Assembly (NCBI RefSeq): GCF_050948215.1
Contig: NW_027488866.1
Coordinates: forward strand, 186,001-250,000
Source of the DNA: Halictus rubicundus
Taxonomy: Eukaryota > Arthropoda > Insecta > Hymenoptera > Halictidae
DNA: 64,000 nt
Direction: 5' to 3'
Shown here: positions 33,742 through 46,009 of the stretch, piece by piece
Numbering within the stretch: the stretch's first letter is position 1
Layout: every line of letters starts with the position of its first letter
Program-made: the position numbers and the translations under genes
The notes under the pieces: generated by a model
Seen by the model: only the letters and a program-made list of their open reading frames with translations
Database searches by the model: none
Told to the model about the DNA's origin: nothing

Positions 33742-36668
33742 AGCGGTCCCGGCCTCAGGCACTCGAACAATCGGTCCTCCCATAGATATCGGGCATTCGC
33801 GCCGGGTCGCCGAAAAAATGATGCAGTCTCTTTCGCGCCGCCTTCAAACGAGTCCCTCAGTCGCCACTGAGTATCGCGACTTTCTTAATGAGTACGAGCG
33901 TCTAGGGCATATGCGTCTCGCTCGAGACTCGGATGCATCGTCTCATCAATGTGTTTTTATTCCGCATCATCCCGTCCTTCGAGCTGGCAGCGCTACGACC
34001 CACCTTCGCGTCGTGTTCAACGCCTCCAGTCTCACATCCAACGGCTCTTCGTTGAACGACCATCTTCTCGCCGGTCCGAAATTGCAAAGCGACCTCGCCG
34101 CGGTCATTCTTCGATGGCGTAAATTCCGATACGTTTACACTGCCGATATCGCAAAAATGTATCGCCAAATTCTCCTCGACGACCGCGATGTCGATTACCA
34201 ACGCATTCTGTGGCAGCCAGCACCTTCCGCCCCGTGCCGAGAATATCAACTTCTCACAGTCACATACGGAATGACGTGTGCTCCTTATCTCGCCCTTCGC
34301 GTCCTTCAACGTCTTAATGAGGACGAAGGGCATCGTATTCCTCTCGCGAAATCGATCCTCCAAGATCATATATATGTTGACGACGTTCTGTTTGGAGGCG
34401 ATGACACCGAGTCCCTTCGCCAGTCTCGTAACCAACTGACCGCTCTCCTCGATTGCGGGAAATTCAGGCTACGAAAATGGGCAAGCAATTCGTCCGCGTT
34501 GCTGGCCGATCTCGATCCAGCGGATCACGGTCTTGCGTGTACCAAAACTCTCGCCCCTGATGATCAGCTCAAAGTTCTTGGAGTCAGCTGGAGTCCGAGT
34601 CTGGACGCCTTTCAATTTCGCGCAATCGTGGCTGATCCACTGCCGTCGACCAAGAGGTCGATTCTTTCCACGATCGCCAAACTCTACGATCCGTTAGGCT
34701 GGGTCACCCCCGCAACCGTCCTCGCTAAGATCTTTCTTCAGGATTTGTGGCGCCTCCGCATTAGCTGGGACGATGAATTACCAAATGCGCTTCTCGACAA
34801 GTGGCGGTCAATCTGCGAGTGCCTGCCACTCCTCAACTCGTTAAAACTTCCTCGGTGTATTGGCTCCTCATTGTCTTCTTCTCGTATCGAGCTTCACGGC
34901 TTCGCCGATGCCTCGACGGTCGCTTACGCTGCCGTCGTGTATGCAAAATGTACCTCGCCCTCCGGCGAAGTCACGATTTCTTTGCTCGCCGGAAAATCTA
35001 AAGTAGCTCCTCTTAACCCATTGACAATTCCTCGATTAAAATTGCAAGGGACACTTCTTCTCTCGCGGCTCATGGAATTCATCCTGTCGACCTTCGGCAC
35101 GCGAAATATCTCCTGCGTGTGCTGGACAGATTCGACTGTTGTCCTGAATTGGGTCCAACAGCATCCCTCACGCTGGAAGAGCTTTGTGGCCAACCGAGTG
35201 TCGAGTATTCAAGCCCGGCTCCCGCACGCGGATTGGCGACACGTCTCCACAGAAGACAATCCTGCCGATTGCGCTTCCCGTGGTCTCCTCAGCGACGACC
35301 TTCTTCGGTCATCTCTCTGGTGGCAAGGTCCCGCATGGTTGACCCGTGATCGCTCCGAATGGCCACAGCTTCAGGTTCGTCTCGACAACCGCAACCCGTT
35401 AGAGGCGAAAGTCATACCGGCTCATGTCGCCGTCCCAACTCAACAGTGGGAACATTTTTCGATTCGTGTGCGCGTGTCGACGTAATAATTCGGAGACTCT
35501 TCAAGCTCCATCTCGCGGCTATGGCCTCGCGCTTTCGGCTGATGAGTGCTGCAACACGAAGTTATGGTGGATCCGTCGAATCCAAGCCAGTCTATTTCCA
35601 TCGGAGAGCAAGGTCCTTCTCCAGAACAAACCGCTACCGTCGAAGAACCCTCTCAGCTCGCTCAATCCTTTCCTCGATAAAAAAGGGATTCTTCGCGTGG
35701 GAGGTCGGCTGCACCGTGCTCCCTTACCGTTTAACTCTAAGCATCCCATTATTCTCGCGGCGCATCCTCTCGTTCGACTCATCATCGAACACGCGCATAT
35801 TCGTTCTCTACACGCCGGACTTCAGCTCACCTTGAGCACCCTCCGCCAAACCTTCTGGATCCTACGTGCGCGAAATCTTGCGAGATCAGTGATTCACGCA
35901 TGCGTCACATGCGTTCGAGAACGAGCTGCACATCCCAACCAACTCATGGGACAGCTTCCGGAACCTCGGGTCTCTCCTCCCGCGAAATGCTTTGCCCATT
36001 GTGGCCTGGACTACGCCGGCCCCGTTCAGGTTCGGGCATCTGCGGGTCGAGGCATCACTTCTCGCAAAGCGCACATCGCGCTGTTTATATGCCTAGCCAC
36101 CAAGGCGATCCACCTCGAGCTGGTCGCGGATTATTCGACCCCCGCGTTTCTCAACGCCTACTGTCGTTTTTGTTCTCGTCGAGGAATTCCCGAAGCGATG
36201 TACTCCGACAACGGCACCACGTTTATCGGGGCTAATCGCGAACTCTCGCTCGCGCATCGCGCAAGTCTGAATCATCCCGACTTTTTAAATAAAACTGCCA
36301 CCGACGGTGTTGCATGGCACTTCATACCCCCGTCGGCCCCGCACTTCGGAGGCTTGTGGGAGGCCGGCGTGAAAAGCGTAAAGCATCATCTGCGTCGCAT
36401 TTTAAAGGATCGCACTCTCACCTTCGAAGAATTTACCACTCTTCTCTGTGCTATCGAAGCGTGTCTCAATTCTCGCCCGATCTCGCCGCAGTCCGACTCG
36501 TACGACGACTACGAATCGTTAACTCCCGGCCATTTTTAATCGGTTCGGCGCTCACGGTGCCCCCTCAGCCATCGACTCTAATTCTTGCCGAAAATCACCT
36601 CTCGCGCTGGCAACTTGTTCGGCACATGACCGAACGATTTTGGAAGCTCTGGAGAGACGATTACGTAG
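33742..36668 (+). pseudogene. BEL/Pao retrotransposon pol, frameshifted and truncated
   Basis: This is a polyprotein of the BEL/Pao class. The open frame begins at 33,742, with a first ATG at 33,818. Counting from that ATG, the reverse transcriptase shows TADIAKMYRQI near residue 109 and the YVDD active site at about 185-188. RNase H shows HGFADAS near 358, then WTDSTVVLNW and NPADCASRG. Integrase follows in another frame: an HHCC zinc domain ending CVTCVRERAAH near 35,910, and catalytic motifs LDYAGP near 36,007, SDNGTTF near 36,205 and LWEAGVKS near 36,355. The C-terminus (LTPGHF, then RWQLVRHMTERFWKLW) is in a third frame. Frameshifts lie at the T runs 35,455-35,459 and 36,533-36,537, plus one near 35,500-35,525. 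Gag and protease are absent at the 5' end, and the 3' LTR is lost at the junction with the F-box copy at 36,669. Confidence 0.9.
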
Positions 36669-36878
36669 AGAAATGAGCGATTCACAGGGTATGCTGTTGA
36701 CGAATCGAGAGTGGCAGTGCAGAGGGAGATGCCGGTTCCCGCGAAGGTGAAAAGGGCTGCACCTCATGCGAGACTAAAAACTCAGACGGTGTTCCAGAAG
36801 ATTTCTCAAACTCGAGACTACAGTGCGGACAAAGTATGTTCAGTAAGTTTAAGGCGTAATACGTGTATAAGAATGTAA
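36669..36878 (+). pseudogene. F-box gene, partial second copy (C-terminal 69 codons)
   Basis: This is an inverted, 5'-truncated copy of the gene at 30,232-30,645. It starts at the codons for RNERFTGYAVD and keeps the reading frame to the same stop (ending CIRM). It has no F-box and no start codon; its left edge fuses to the last codons of the BEL integrase with a few bases of shared sequence (AGA). Compared with the first copy it contains eight extra codons (TVFQKISQTRDYSA region, 24 bp), several substitutions, and no frameshift. It may represent the ancestral length of the C-terminus. It cannot encode the F-box protein by itself. Confidence 0.75.
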
Positions 36879-37177
36879 TATATAATTCAACTGTATCGTG
36901 ACGTGCTACTTGTAGCAAATGCTCTAATTATTGTTAACATATCGTTGTGTAATCCGCAGATAACTATAATTTGTAAGCATTTGACGTTCTTGCAAGCCAA
37001 GATGAACAACGACACTACAATGTATCCATTCAATATTTTTCCCTAACACCTTTTCAGTAAGGAGACCAGAGAATTTACAAAGAAATAAACATTTCGATCA
37101 ATCTGCATCTTTAGAGTTTGGATTGCAACGAAGTTTGTTAGTGTTTCTAAATTGAATGTTACAAATAAAATCGAGGT
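36879..37177. repeat. F-box 3' flank / copia upstream flank, copy C
   Basis: This is the inverted counterpart of 29,933-30,231. It ends in GAGGT (37,173-37,177), the target duplication immediately before the copia 5' LTR. The flank links the F-box gene and the copia insertion in the same relative arrangement as in copy A. Confidence 0.8.
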
Positions 37178-37393
37178 TGTTAGAAATATATTCAACGCGC
37201 TCACTCAACTGCTTCCCGCGCGCCCTCCAATCTATTCTTTTCTCGATGTATTTTTCTTCTTTATCTAACCACGCTCTCCTACCGCGTGTATATGTACAGA
37301 AATAAAGGCACGTATTATACAAAATAAGGTGATGAGGTTTAATAGGACAACCTGAAGATCCTTCGGGAACATAAGGATTAACAAAATCAAACA
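37178..37393 (+). mobile_element. Copia 5' LTR
   Basis: This is a 216-bp LTR starting TGTTAGAAATATATTC and ending AAATCAAACA, preceded by the 5-bp duplication GAGGT and followed at once by a primer-binding site. It is nearly identical to the LTRs at 29,413-29,932 (minus its insertion) and 32,329-32,543. Its position upstream of gag in the same orientation identifies it as the 5' LTR. Confidence 0.9.
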
Positions 37394-37411
37394 GGTTATG
37401 GGCCCAGTAGC
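37394..37411 (+). other. Copia primer-binding site (initiator tRNA-Met)
   Basis: GGTTATGGGCCCAGTAGC begins right after the LTR. It is complementary to the anticodon-loop region (CUGGGCCCAUAACC) of initiator tRNA-Met. Priming by an internal part of this tRNA, rather than by its 3' end, is characteristic of copia-type elements. Confidence 0.85.
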
Positions 37412-37511
37412 GTAAATTCGTTACGAACGGAAAACCTACCCTCAAGTGCCAATTTAACCTACAAAGTGCCACGTGTTCGCGATCAAGAATCTATTATACA
37501 AATAGTTAATC
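37412..37511 (+). other. Copia leader
   Basis: One hundred bases between the primer-binding site and the gag ATG. No coding frame or conserved structure is evident; a packaging signal would be expected here. Confidence 0.6.
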
Positions 37512-39547
37512 ATGAGTCACAACACTCAAATAGACAAATTAACTAAAGATAATTATGATACGTGGAAAGAACGAATGGAGGCAATTCTTACGAAAAATGG
37601 TCTCTGGTGCTACGTCGATGGATCGAGACCGAAACCTGCTGAAAGGGAGAACAATGCCGACCAAATTGCAAATTGGGTAAGGAACGACAAAAAGGCGAAA
37701 GCTGATATAGTTCTCTCGTTAAGTGCATCCGAAATATGCCACGTGAAGAATCTTCAAACGTCAAGTGACGCTTGGACTGCGCTGGAAAGGGTATACGCTT
37801 CGAAAGGACCAGCAAAGAGGGCGACACTATTGAAGAAGCTGCTTTTCACAAGGCTCACGGAGGACGGTAGTATGGCAGATCACTTAAACAAATTATTTGA
37901 TATTGTAGATAAATTGCAGCAAATGGACATACCAATTGCAAATGACCTGTTAACCATCGTAATTCTGTACAGTATCCCAAGAAGTTATGAAGGTTTCAGG
38001 TGTGCAATAGAATCCAGAGATACATTGCCTGATCCATACGCGTTGAAAATAAAAATTTTAGAAGAAGCTGAAGCAAGAAGCAGGCTCAATGAAGAAGACA
38101 CGCATGATGCCCTTTACGTCAGGCAAGGAAATCCAAAATACACAAATAGTAAAACTAATAAAGAAGAAATGGCTGTTAAATATAAAAGCAACGACAGTAC
38201 TTCAACGTACAAGCCTTACAAGAGCACATTTTGCAAAAAGCCTGGTCACAACGCCAGTGACTGCTGGAAGAAGAAATCTAATAGGCAACACCAAGCTAGT
38301 TATTGTGAAAAGGATTGCGAAGCCTTTATGACTCATGGCGATTGTCAAAATGCATTGGCGCTGTCAGCACTTGGCGCTATCATCACTCGCAAGGATGTGT
38401 GGTGCTTGGACAGTGGGGCTACGTCACACATGTGCAATAACAAATCCTTGTTTTCAGAATTAAATACTGTCACAGGAAAAGATGTTGGATTGGACGTAAA
38501 TAAAAGTGCAGAAATTAAGGGCATTGGAACGGTGTGCCTTACGCTGTCAAATGGAAAGGAAGTTATTAATGTGAGGTGCAAAAATACACTGTATGTGCCC
38601 GGTTTGAAAACAAACCTGCTATCGGTGGCCAGCTTAACCAAAAATGGAAAGAAGGTTATATTTGTGGACGACAAAGCAACAATAAGGAATGCTGAAGGGC
38701 AAATAGTTGCAGTAGCCCCAAAGGTAGGAAACTTATATTTTCTGAAACCTTCACCAATCTCATTCAAGGCAACTACGCGTGAAATAGAAGAGACAGCGAA
38801 CATGGCAGAAACCTCTAATGAACTATGGCATTTGAGATATGGACATCTCAATGCAGCAGACTTGAAGAGTTTAATATCCAAACAAATGGTGAAGGGTTTG
38901 ACGATGAACCTGAACAATAATATGCTCACCTGTGAAACCTGCATAAAGGGTAAGCAAACTAAAATTCCATTCACTCCATCGACCCATAAGAGCAAACAAC
39001 CACTTGAATTGATACATTCAGATGTTTGTGGGCTGATGCGTACCACATCTATTGGTGGGGCAAAATATTTTGCTAGCTTTATAGACGACAAAACAAGGTG
39101 GACGAAGATATGCTTCTTAAAGTCAAAGGATCAAGTGAAAGAAGCTTTTAAAGAATTCAAGGCTCTAGCTGAAAATGAAATTGGTAAAAAGATCAAGACC
39201 TTAAGAACGGATAATAGACTCGAATATTGCGGTAAGGAGTTCAGCAAACAACTAAGTGAGTGGGGAATTAAGCATGAAAGAACTGTTGCATACACGCCAC
39301 AACAAAGTGGTGTCGCTGAGAGGTTGAATAGAACGCTCGTCGAAATGGCAAGATGTATATTAATACACGCTGATCTACCAAAGAAATTCTGGGCATAAGC
39401 GATAAATACCTCGATGCGCATAAGGAACTGATCTGCTACTAAGGCTTTGAAGGATGTCACACAGTACGAATGTTGGTTTGGAAAGAAGCCTGACGTATCA
39501 CATTTTAGGATTTTTGGATGCAAAGCATACACTTTAGAAAATACGCC
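37512..39547 (+). pseudogene. Copia gag-pol, 5' half, ending at satellite
   Basis: A single 628-codon frame opens at ATG 37,512. The gag part begins with a typical copia N-terminus (LTKDNYDTWKERMEAILTKN). The zinc knuckle near residue 240 reads STFCKKPGHNASDC, with Ser where the first Cys should be. Protease has WCLDSGATSHMC (catalytic Asp about residue 300). The pre-integrase zinc domain has LWHLRYGHLN and CETCIKGKQ (about 440-480). Integrase shows IHSDVCG (Asp about 503), RTDNRLEY (Asp about 567, with Arg in place of the usual Gly) and VAERLNRTL (Glu about 602). A TAA at 39,396-39,398 and a TGA at 39,429-39,431 interrupt the frame. Similarity continues in the same frame (YECWFGKKPDVSHFRIFGCKAY) to the junction with satellite near 39,547. 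Reverse transcriptase is missing. Confidence 0.9.
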
Positions 39548-41598
39548 TAGGATAGGATAGAGGATTGGATACGATAGGGGACATTACAGGAAAGAGGAAA
39601 GGATATGCTAGAGGATACGATATTATAGAGGATAGGATAGGATAGAAGATCGGATAGGATAGAGGATTGGATAGGATAGAGGATAGGATAGGATAGAGGG
39701 TAGGATAGGATAGAGGATAGGATAGGATAGAGGATAGGATATAGGATAGAGGATAGGATATAGGATTGGATAGGATAGAGGATAGGATGGAATAGAGGAT
39801 CGGATAGAATAGGATAGAGGATAATGTAGGGGATTGGATAGGATAGAGGATAGGAGACCATAGAGGATAGGATAGGATAGCGGATAGGATAGGATATAGG
39901 ATTGGATAGGATAGAGGATAGGATAGGATAGAGGATCGGATAGGATAGAGGATTGGATAGGATAGAGGGTAGGATAGGATAAAGGATAGGATAGAGGATT
40001 GGATAGTATAAAGGATAGGAGAGGATAGAGGATAGGATAGGATTGAGAATAGGATAGGATAGTGGATAGGATAGTATAGAGCAGACGATAGAGGAAAGGT
40101 TAGGATAGAGGATAGGATAGGATAGAGAATAGGATAGGATATATGATATTATTGGATAGAGGATACGATATTGTAGAGGATAGGATAGGATAGAGGATAG
40201 GATAGAGGATAGGATAGAGGATAGGATAGGGGATTGAATAGGATAGAGCATAGGATACGATAGAGGATAGGATAGGATAGGATACAGAATAGGATAGGAT
40301 AGATGATAGGATCGCATAGAGGATAGGATAGGGGAATGGATAGGATAGAGGATAGATAGGATAGAAGATAGGATAGGATATAGAATAGGATAGGATAGAG
40401 GATAGGATAGAATTGAGGATAGGATAGGATAGAGCAGACGGTAGAAGATAGGATTGGATAGAGAATAGGATACTATAGATGATATTATAGGATAGAGGAG
40501 AGGATAGAGGATCGGATAGGATAGGATAGATGATGGGATAGGGGATTGGTTAGGATAGAGGACAGGAGATGATAGAGGATAGGATAGAGGATAGGATACG
40601 ATAGAGGATAGGATACGATAGAGGATAGGATAGGATAGAGGATAGGATATAGGATTGGATAAGATAGAGGATTGGATACGATAGAGGATAGGATAGGATG
40701 GAGTATAGGATAGGTTTGAGGATAGGATAGGGTTGAGGATAGGATAGGGTGGAGGTTAGGATAGGATAGAGGATAGGAGACGATAGAGGTTAGGATAGGG
40801 GATTAGATAGGATAGACGACAGTAGACGATAGAGGATAAGATAGGGGATTGGATAGGATAGAGGACAGGAGACGATAGAGGATAGGATAGGATAGAGGAT
40901 CGGATAGGATAGGATAGGATAGATGATAGGATAGGGGATTGGATAGGATAGAGGACAGGAGATGATAGAGGATAGGATAGGATAGAGGATAGGATAGTAT
41001 AGAGGATAGGATAGGATAGAGGATAGGATAGGATAGAGGATAGGATATAGGATTGGATAGGATAGAGGATTGGATACGATAGAGGATAGGATAGGATGGA
41101 GTATAGGATAGGATTGAGGATAGGATAGGGTTGAGGATAGGATAGGGTGGAGGATAGGATAGGATAGAGGATAGGATATAGGATTGGATAGGATAGAGGA
41201 TAGGATACGATACGGGATAGGATAGGATAGGATAGGATAGAGAATAGAATAGGAAAGATGATATTATAGGATTGAGGACAGGATAGGATAGTGGATTGGA
41301 TAGGGTAGAGCAGACGATAGAGGATAGGATAGGATAGAGGATAGGATAGGATAGAGAATATAATAGGATAGATGATATTATATGATAGAGGATAGAATAT
41401 GATAGAGGATACGATATTATAGAGGATACGATAGGATAGAGGATAGGATAGGATAGAGGATAGGATAGGGGATTGGTTAGGATAGAGGATAGGAGACGAT
41501 AGAGGATAGGATACGGTAGTAGATAGGATAGGATAGAGAACAGGACAGGGTAGATGATATTATAGGCAAGAGGATAGGATATGATAGAGGATACGATA

Positions 41599-42272
41599 TT
41601 ATAGAGGATAGGATAGGATAGAGGATAGGATAGGGTAGAGGATAGGATAGGGGATTGGATAGGTTAGAGGATAGGAGACGATAGAGGATAGGATACGGTA
41701 GAGGATAGGATAGGATAGAGAACAGGTCAGGGTAGATGATATTATAGGCAAGAGGATAGGATATGATAGAGGATACGATATTATAGAGGATAGGATACGA
41801 TAGACGATCGGATAGGATAGGATAGAGGACAGTAGACGATAGAGGATAGGATAGGATAGAGGATAGGATAGGATAGAGGATACGATATTATAGAGCATAG
41901 GATAGGATAGCGGATAGGACAGGATAGAGGATAGGATAGGATTGAGGATAGGATAAGAAAGAGGATAGGATAGGATAGAGGATACGATATTATAGATGTT
42001 AGAATAGGATCGAGTATTGGATAGGATAGAGAATAGGGTAGGGGATTGGATAGGATAGAGGATAGGATATAGGATTGGATAGGATAGAGGATAGGATACG
42101 ATAGAGGATACGATAGGATAGGATAGAGAATAGGATAGGATAGATGATATTGTAGGATAGAGGATAGGATAGGATAGAGGATACAATATAGGATTGGATA
42201 GGATAGCGGATTGGATAGGACAGAGGATAGGATAGGATAGAGGATAGGAGAGGATAGAGGATAGGATAGCAT
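41599..42272. repeat. Duplicated satellite segment, copy 1 (offset 4411)
   Basis: The segment is repeated at 46,010-46,683 with both ends offset by exactly 4411 bp and very few differences. Between the two copies lie several partial repeats of the same material, so the duplication probably arose by unequal exchange within a higher-order array. Confidence 0.8.
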
Positions 42273-43207
42273 AGAGGATAGGATAGAGTATAGGATAGAG
42301 GATTGGATAGGATACAGGATAGGAGACGATAGAGGATAGGATATGATAGAGCTTAGGAAAGGGGATTAGATAGGATAGAGGATAGGATACGATACAGGAT
42401 AGGATAGGATAGGGGATAGGATAGGATAGAGGATAGGATAGGATAGAGTATAGGATAGGATAGAGGATAGGATAGGATAGAGGATAGGATAGGATAGAGG
42501 ATAGGATATATGATTGGATAGGCTAGGATAGAGGATAGGATAGAGGATAGGATAGGATAGAGGATAGGATAGGATAGAGGATAGAGGATAGGATAGGATA
42601 GAGGATAGGATAGGATAGAGGATAGGATAGGATAGAGGATAGGATAGGATAGAGGATAGGATAGGATAGAGGATAGGATAGGATAGAGGATAGGATGGGA
42701 TATTGGATACGATAGGATAGAGGATAGGATAGGATAGAGAATAGGATAGGAAAGAGGATAGGATAGGATAGAGGATAAGATATTATAGAGGATAGGATAG
42801 GGTAGAGGATAGGATAGGATAGAGGATAGGATAGGATAGACGATGGGATAGGATAGAGGAGAGGATATGATAGAGGATAGGATAGGATAGAGTATATGAT
42901 AGGATAGAGGATAGGATAGGATATAAGGATAGGATAGGATAGAGGATATGATAGGATAGAGGATAGGATAGGATAGAGGATAGGATAGGATAGAGGATAG
43001 GATAGGATAGAAGATAGGATAGGATATAGGATAGGATAGGATAGAGGATAAGATAGGATAGAGGATAGGATAGGATAGAGGATAGGATAGGATAGAGGAT
43101 AAGATATTATAGAGGATAGGATAGGGTAGAGGATAGGATAGGATAGAGGATAGGATAGGATAGAGGATAGGAAATGATAGAGGATAGGATAGGATAGAGG
43201 ATAGGAT

Positions 43208-45590
43208 ATAGGATTGGATAGGATAGAGGATTGGATACGATAGAGGATAGGATAGGATGGAGTATAGGATAGGATTGAGGATAGGATAGGGTTGAGGATA
43301 GGATAGGGTGGAGGATAGGATAGGATAGAGGATAGGATATAGGATTGGATAGGATAGAGGATAGGATACGATACGGGATAGGATAGGATAGGATAGGATA
43401 GAGAATAGAATAGGAAAGATGATATTATAGGATTGAGGACAGGATAGGATAGTGGATTGGATAGGGTAGAGCAGACGATAGAGGATAGGATAGGATAGAG
43501 AATATAATAGGATAGATGATATTATATGATAGAGGATAGAATATGATAGAGGATACGATATTATAGAGGATACGATAGGATAGAGGATAGGATAGGATAG
43601 AGGATAGGATAGGGGATTGGTTAGGATAGAGGATAGGAGACGATAGAGGATAGGATACGGTAGTAGATAGGATAGGATAGAGAACAGGACAGGGTAGATG
43701 ATATTATAGGCAAGAGGATAGGATATGATAGAGGATACGATATTATAGAGGATAGGATAGGATAGAGGATAGGATAGGGTAGAGGATAGGATAGGGGATT
43801 GGATAGGTTAGAGGATAGGAGACGATAGAGGATAGGATACGGTAGAGGATAGGATAGGATAGAGAACAGGTCAGGGTAGATGATATTATAGGCAAGAGGA
43901 TAGGATATGATAGACGATGGGATAGGATAGAGGAGAGGATATGATAGAGGATAGGATAGGATAGAGTATATGATAGGATAGAGGATAGGATAGGATATAA
44001 GGATAGGATAGGATAGAGGATATGATAGGATAGAGGATAGGATAGGATAGAGGATAGGATAGGATAGAGGATAGGATAGGATAGAAGATAGGATAGGATA
44101 TAGGATAGGATAGGATAGAGGATAAGATAGGATAGAGGATAGGATAGGATAGAGGATAGGATAGGATAGAGGATAAGATATTATAGAGGATAGGATAGGG
44201 TAGAGGATAGGATAGGATAGAGGATAGGATAGGATAGAGGATAGGAAATGATAGAGGATAGGATAGGATAGAGGATAGGATATAGGATTGGATAGGATAG
44301 AGGATTGGATACGATAGAGGATAGGATAGGATGGAGTATAGGATAGGATTGAGGATAGGATAGGGTTGAGGATAGGATAGGGTGGAGGATAGGATAGGAT
44401 AGAGGATAGGATATAGGATTGGATAGGATAGAGGATAGGATACGATACGGGATAGGATAGGATAGGATAGGATAGAGAATAGAATAGGAAAGATGATATT
44501 ATAGGATTGAGGACAGGATAGGATAGTGGATTGGATAGGGTAGAGCAGACGATAGAGGATAGGATAGGATAGAGAATATAATAGGATAGATGATATTATA
44601 TGATAGAGGATAGAATATGATAGAGGATACGATATTATAGAGGATACGATAGGATAGAGGATAGGATAGGATAGAGGATAGGATAGGGGATTGGTTAGGA
44701 TAGAGGATAGGAGACGATAGAGGATAGGATACGGTAGTAGATAGGATAGGATAGAGAACAGGACAGGGTAGATGATATTATAGGCAAGAGGATAGGATAT
44801 GATAGAGGATACGATATTATAGAGGATAGGATAGGATAGAGGATAGGATAGGGTAGAGGATAGGATAGGGGATTGGATAGGTTAGAGGATAGGAGACGAT
44901 AGAGGATAGGATACGGTAGAGGATAGGATAGGATAGAGAACAGGTCAGGGTAGATGATATTATAGGCAAGAGGATAGGATATGATAGAGGATACGATATT
45001 ATAGAGGATAGGATACGATAGACGATCGGATAGGATAGGATAGAGGACAGTAGACGATAGAGGATAGGATAGGATAGAGGATACGATATTATAGAGCATA
45101 GGATAGGATAGCGGATAGGACAGGATAGAGGATAGGATAGGATTGAGGATAGGATAGGATAGAGGATAGGATGGGATATTGGATACGATAGGATAGAGGA
45201 TAGGATAGGATAGAGAATAGGATAGGAAAGAGGATAGGATAGGATAGAGGATAAGATATTATAGAGGATAGGATAGGGTAGAGGATAGGATAGGATAGAG
45301 GATAGGATAGGATAGACGATGGGATAGGATAGAGGAGAGGATATGATAGAGGATAGGATAGGATAGAGTATATGATAGGATAGAAGATAGGATAGGATAT
45401 AAGGATAGGATAGAGGATAGGATAGGATAGAGGATAGGAAATGATAGAGGATAGGATAGGATAGAGGATAGGATATAGGATTGGATAGGATAGAGGATTG
45501 GATACGATAGAGGATAGGATAGGATGGAGTATAGGATAGGATTGAGGATAGGATAGGGTTGAGGATAGGATAGGGTGGAGGATAGGATAG
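43208..45590. repeat. Higher-order repeat, period about 1.07-1.19 kb
   Basis: The marker TATAGGATTGGATAGG, followed by GATTGGATACG, GGATGGAGTATAGG and GGATAGGGTTGAGG, occurs near 43,208, 44,281 and 45,474. Spacings are about 1,073 and 1,193 bp. Related copies lie near 40,648 and 41,046. The series forms the core between the two 4411-bp-offset copies. Confidence 0.75.
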
Positions 45591-46009
45591 GATAGAGGAT
45601 AGGATATAGGATTGGATAGGATAGAGGATAGGATACGATACGGGATAGGATAGGATAGGATAGGATAGAGAATAGAATAGGAAAGATGATATTATAGGAT
45701 TGAGGACAGGATAGGATAGTGGATTGGATAGGGTAGAGCAGACGATAGAGGATAGGATAGGATAGAGAATATAATAGGATAGATGATATTATATGATAGA
45801 GGATAGAATATGATAGAGGATACGATATTATAGAGGATACGATAGGATAGAGGATAGGATAGGATAGAGGATAGGATAGGGGATTGGTTAGGATAGAGGA
45901 TAGGAGACGATAGAGGATAGGATACGGTAGTAGATAGGATAGGATAGAGAACAGGACAGGGTAGATGATATTATAGGCAAGAGGATAGGATATGATAGAG
46001 GATACGATA

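Noticed and set aside
33274..33870. Three overlapping short frames before BEL pol
   Set aside because: No domain or similarity to BEL gag that I can see; composition-driven frames in the leader or LTR remnant.
38345..39091. A 248-codon minus-strand frame opposite copia gag-pol
   Set aside because: Antisense shadow of a well-supported sense frame.
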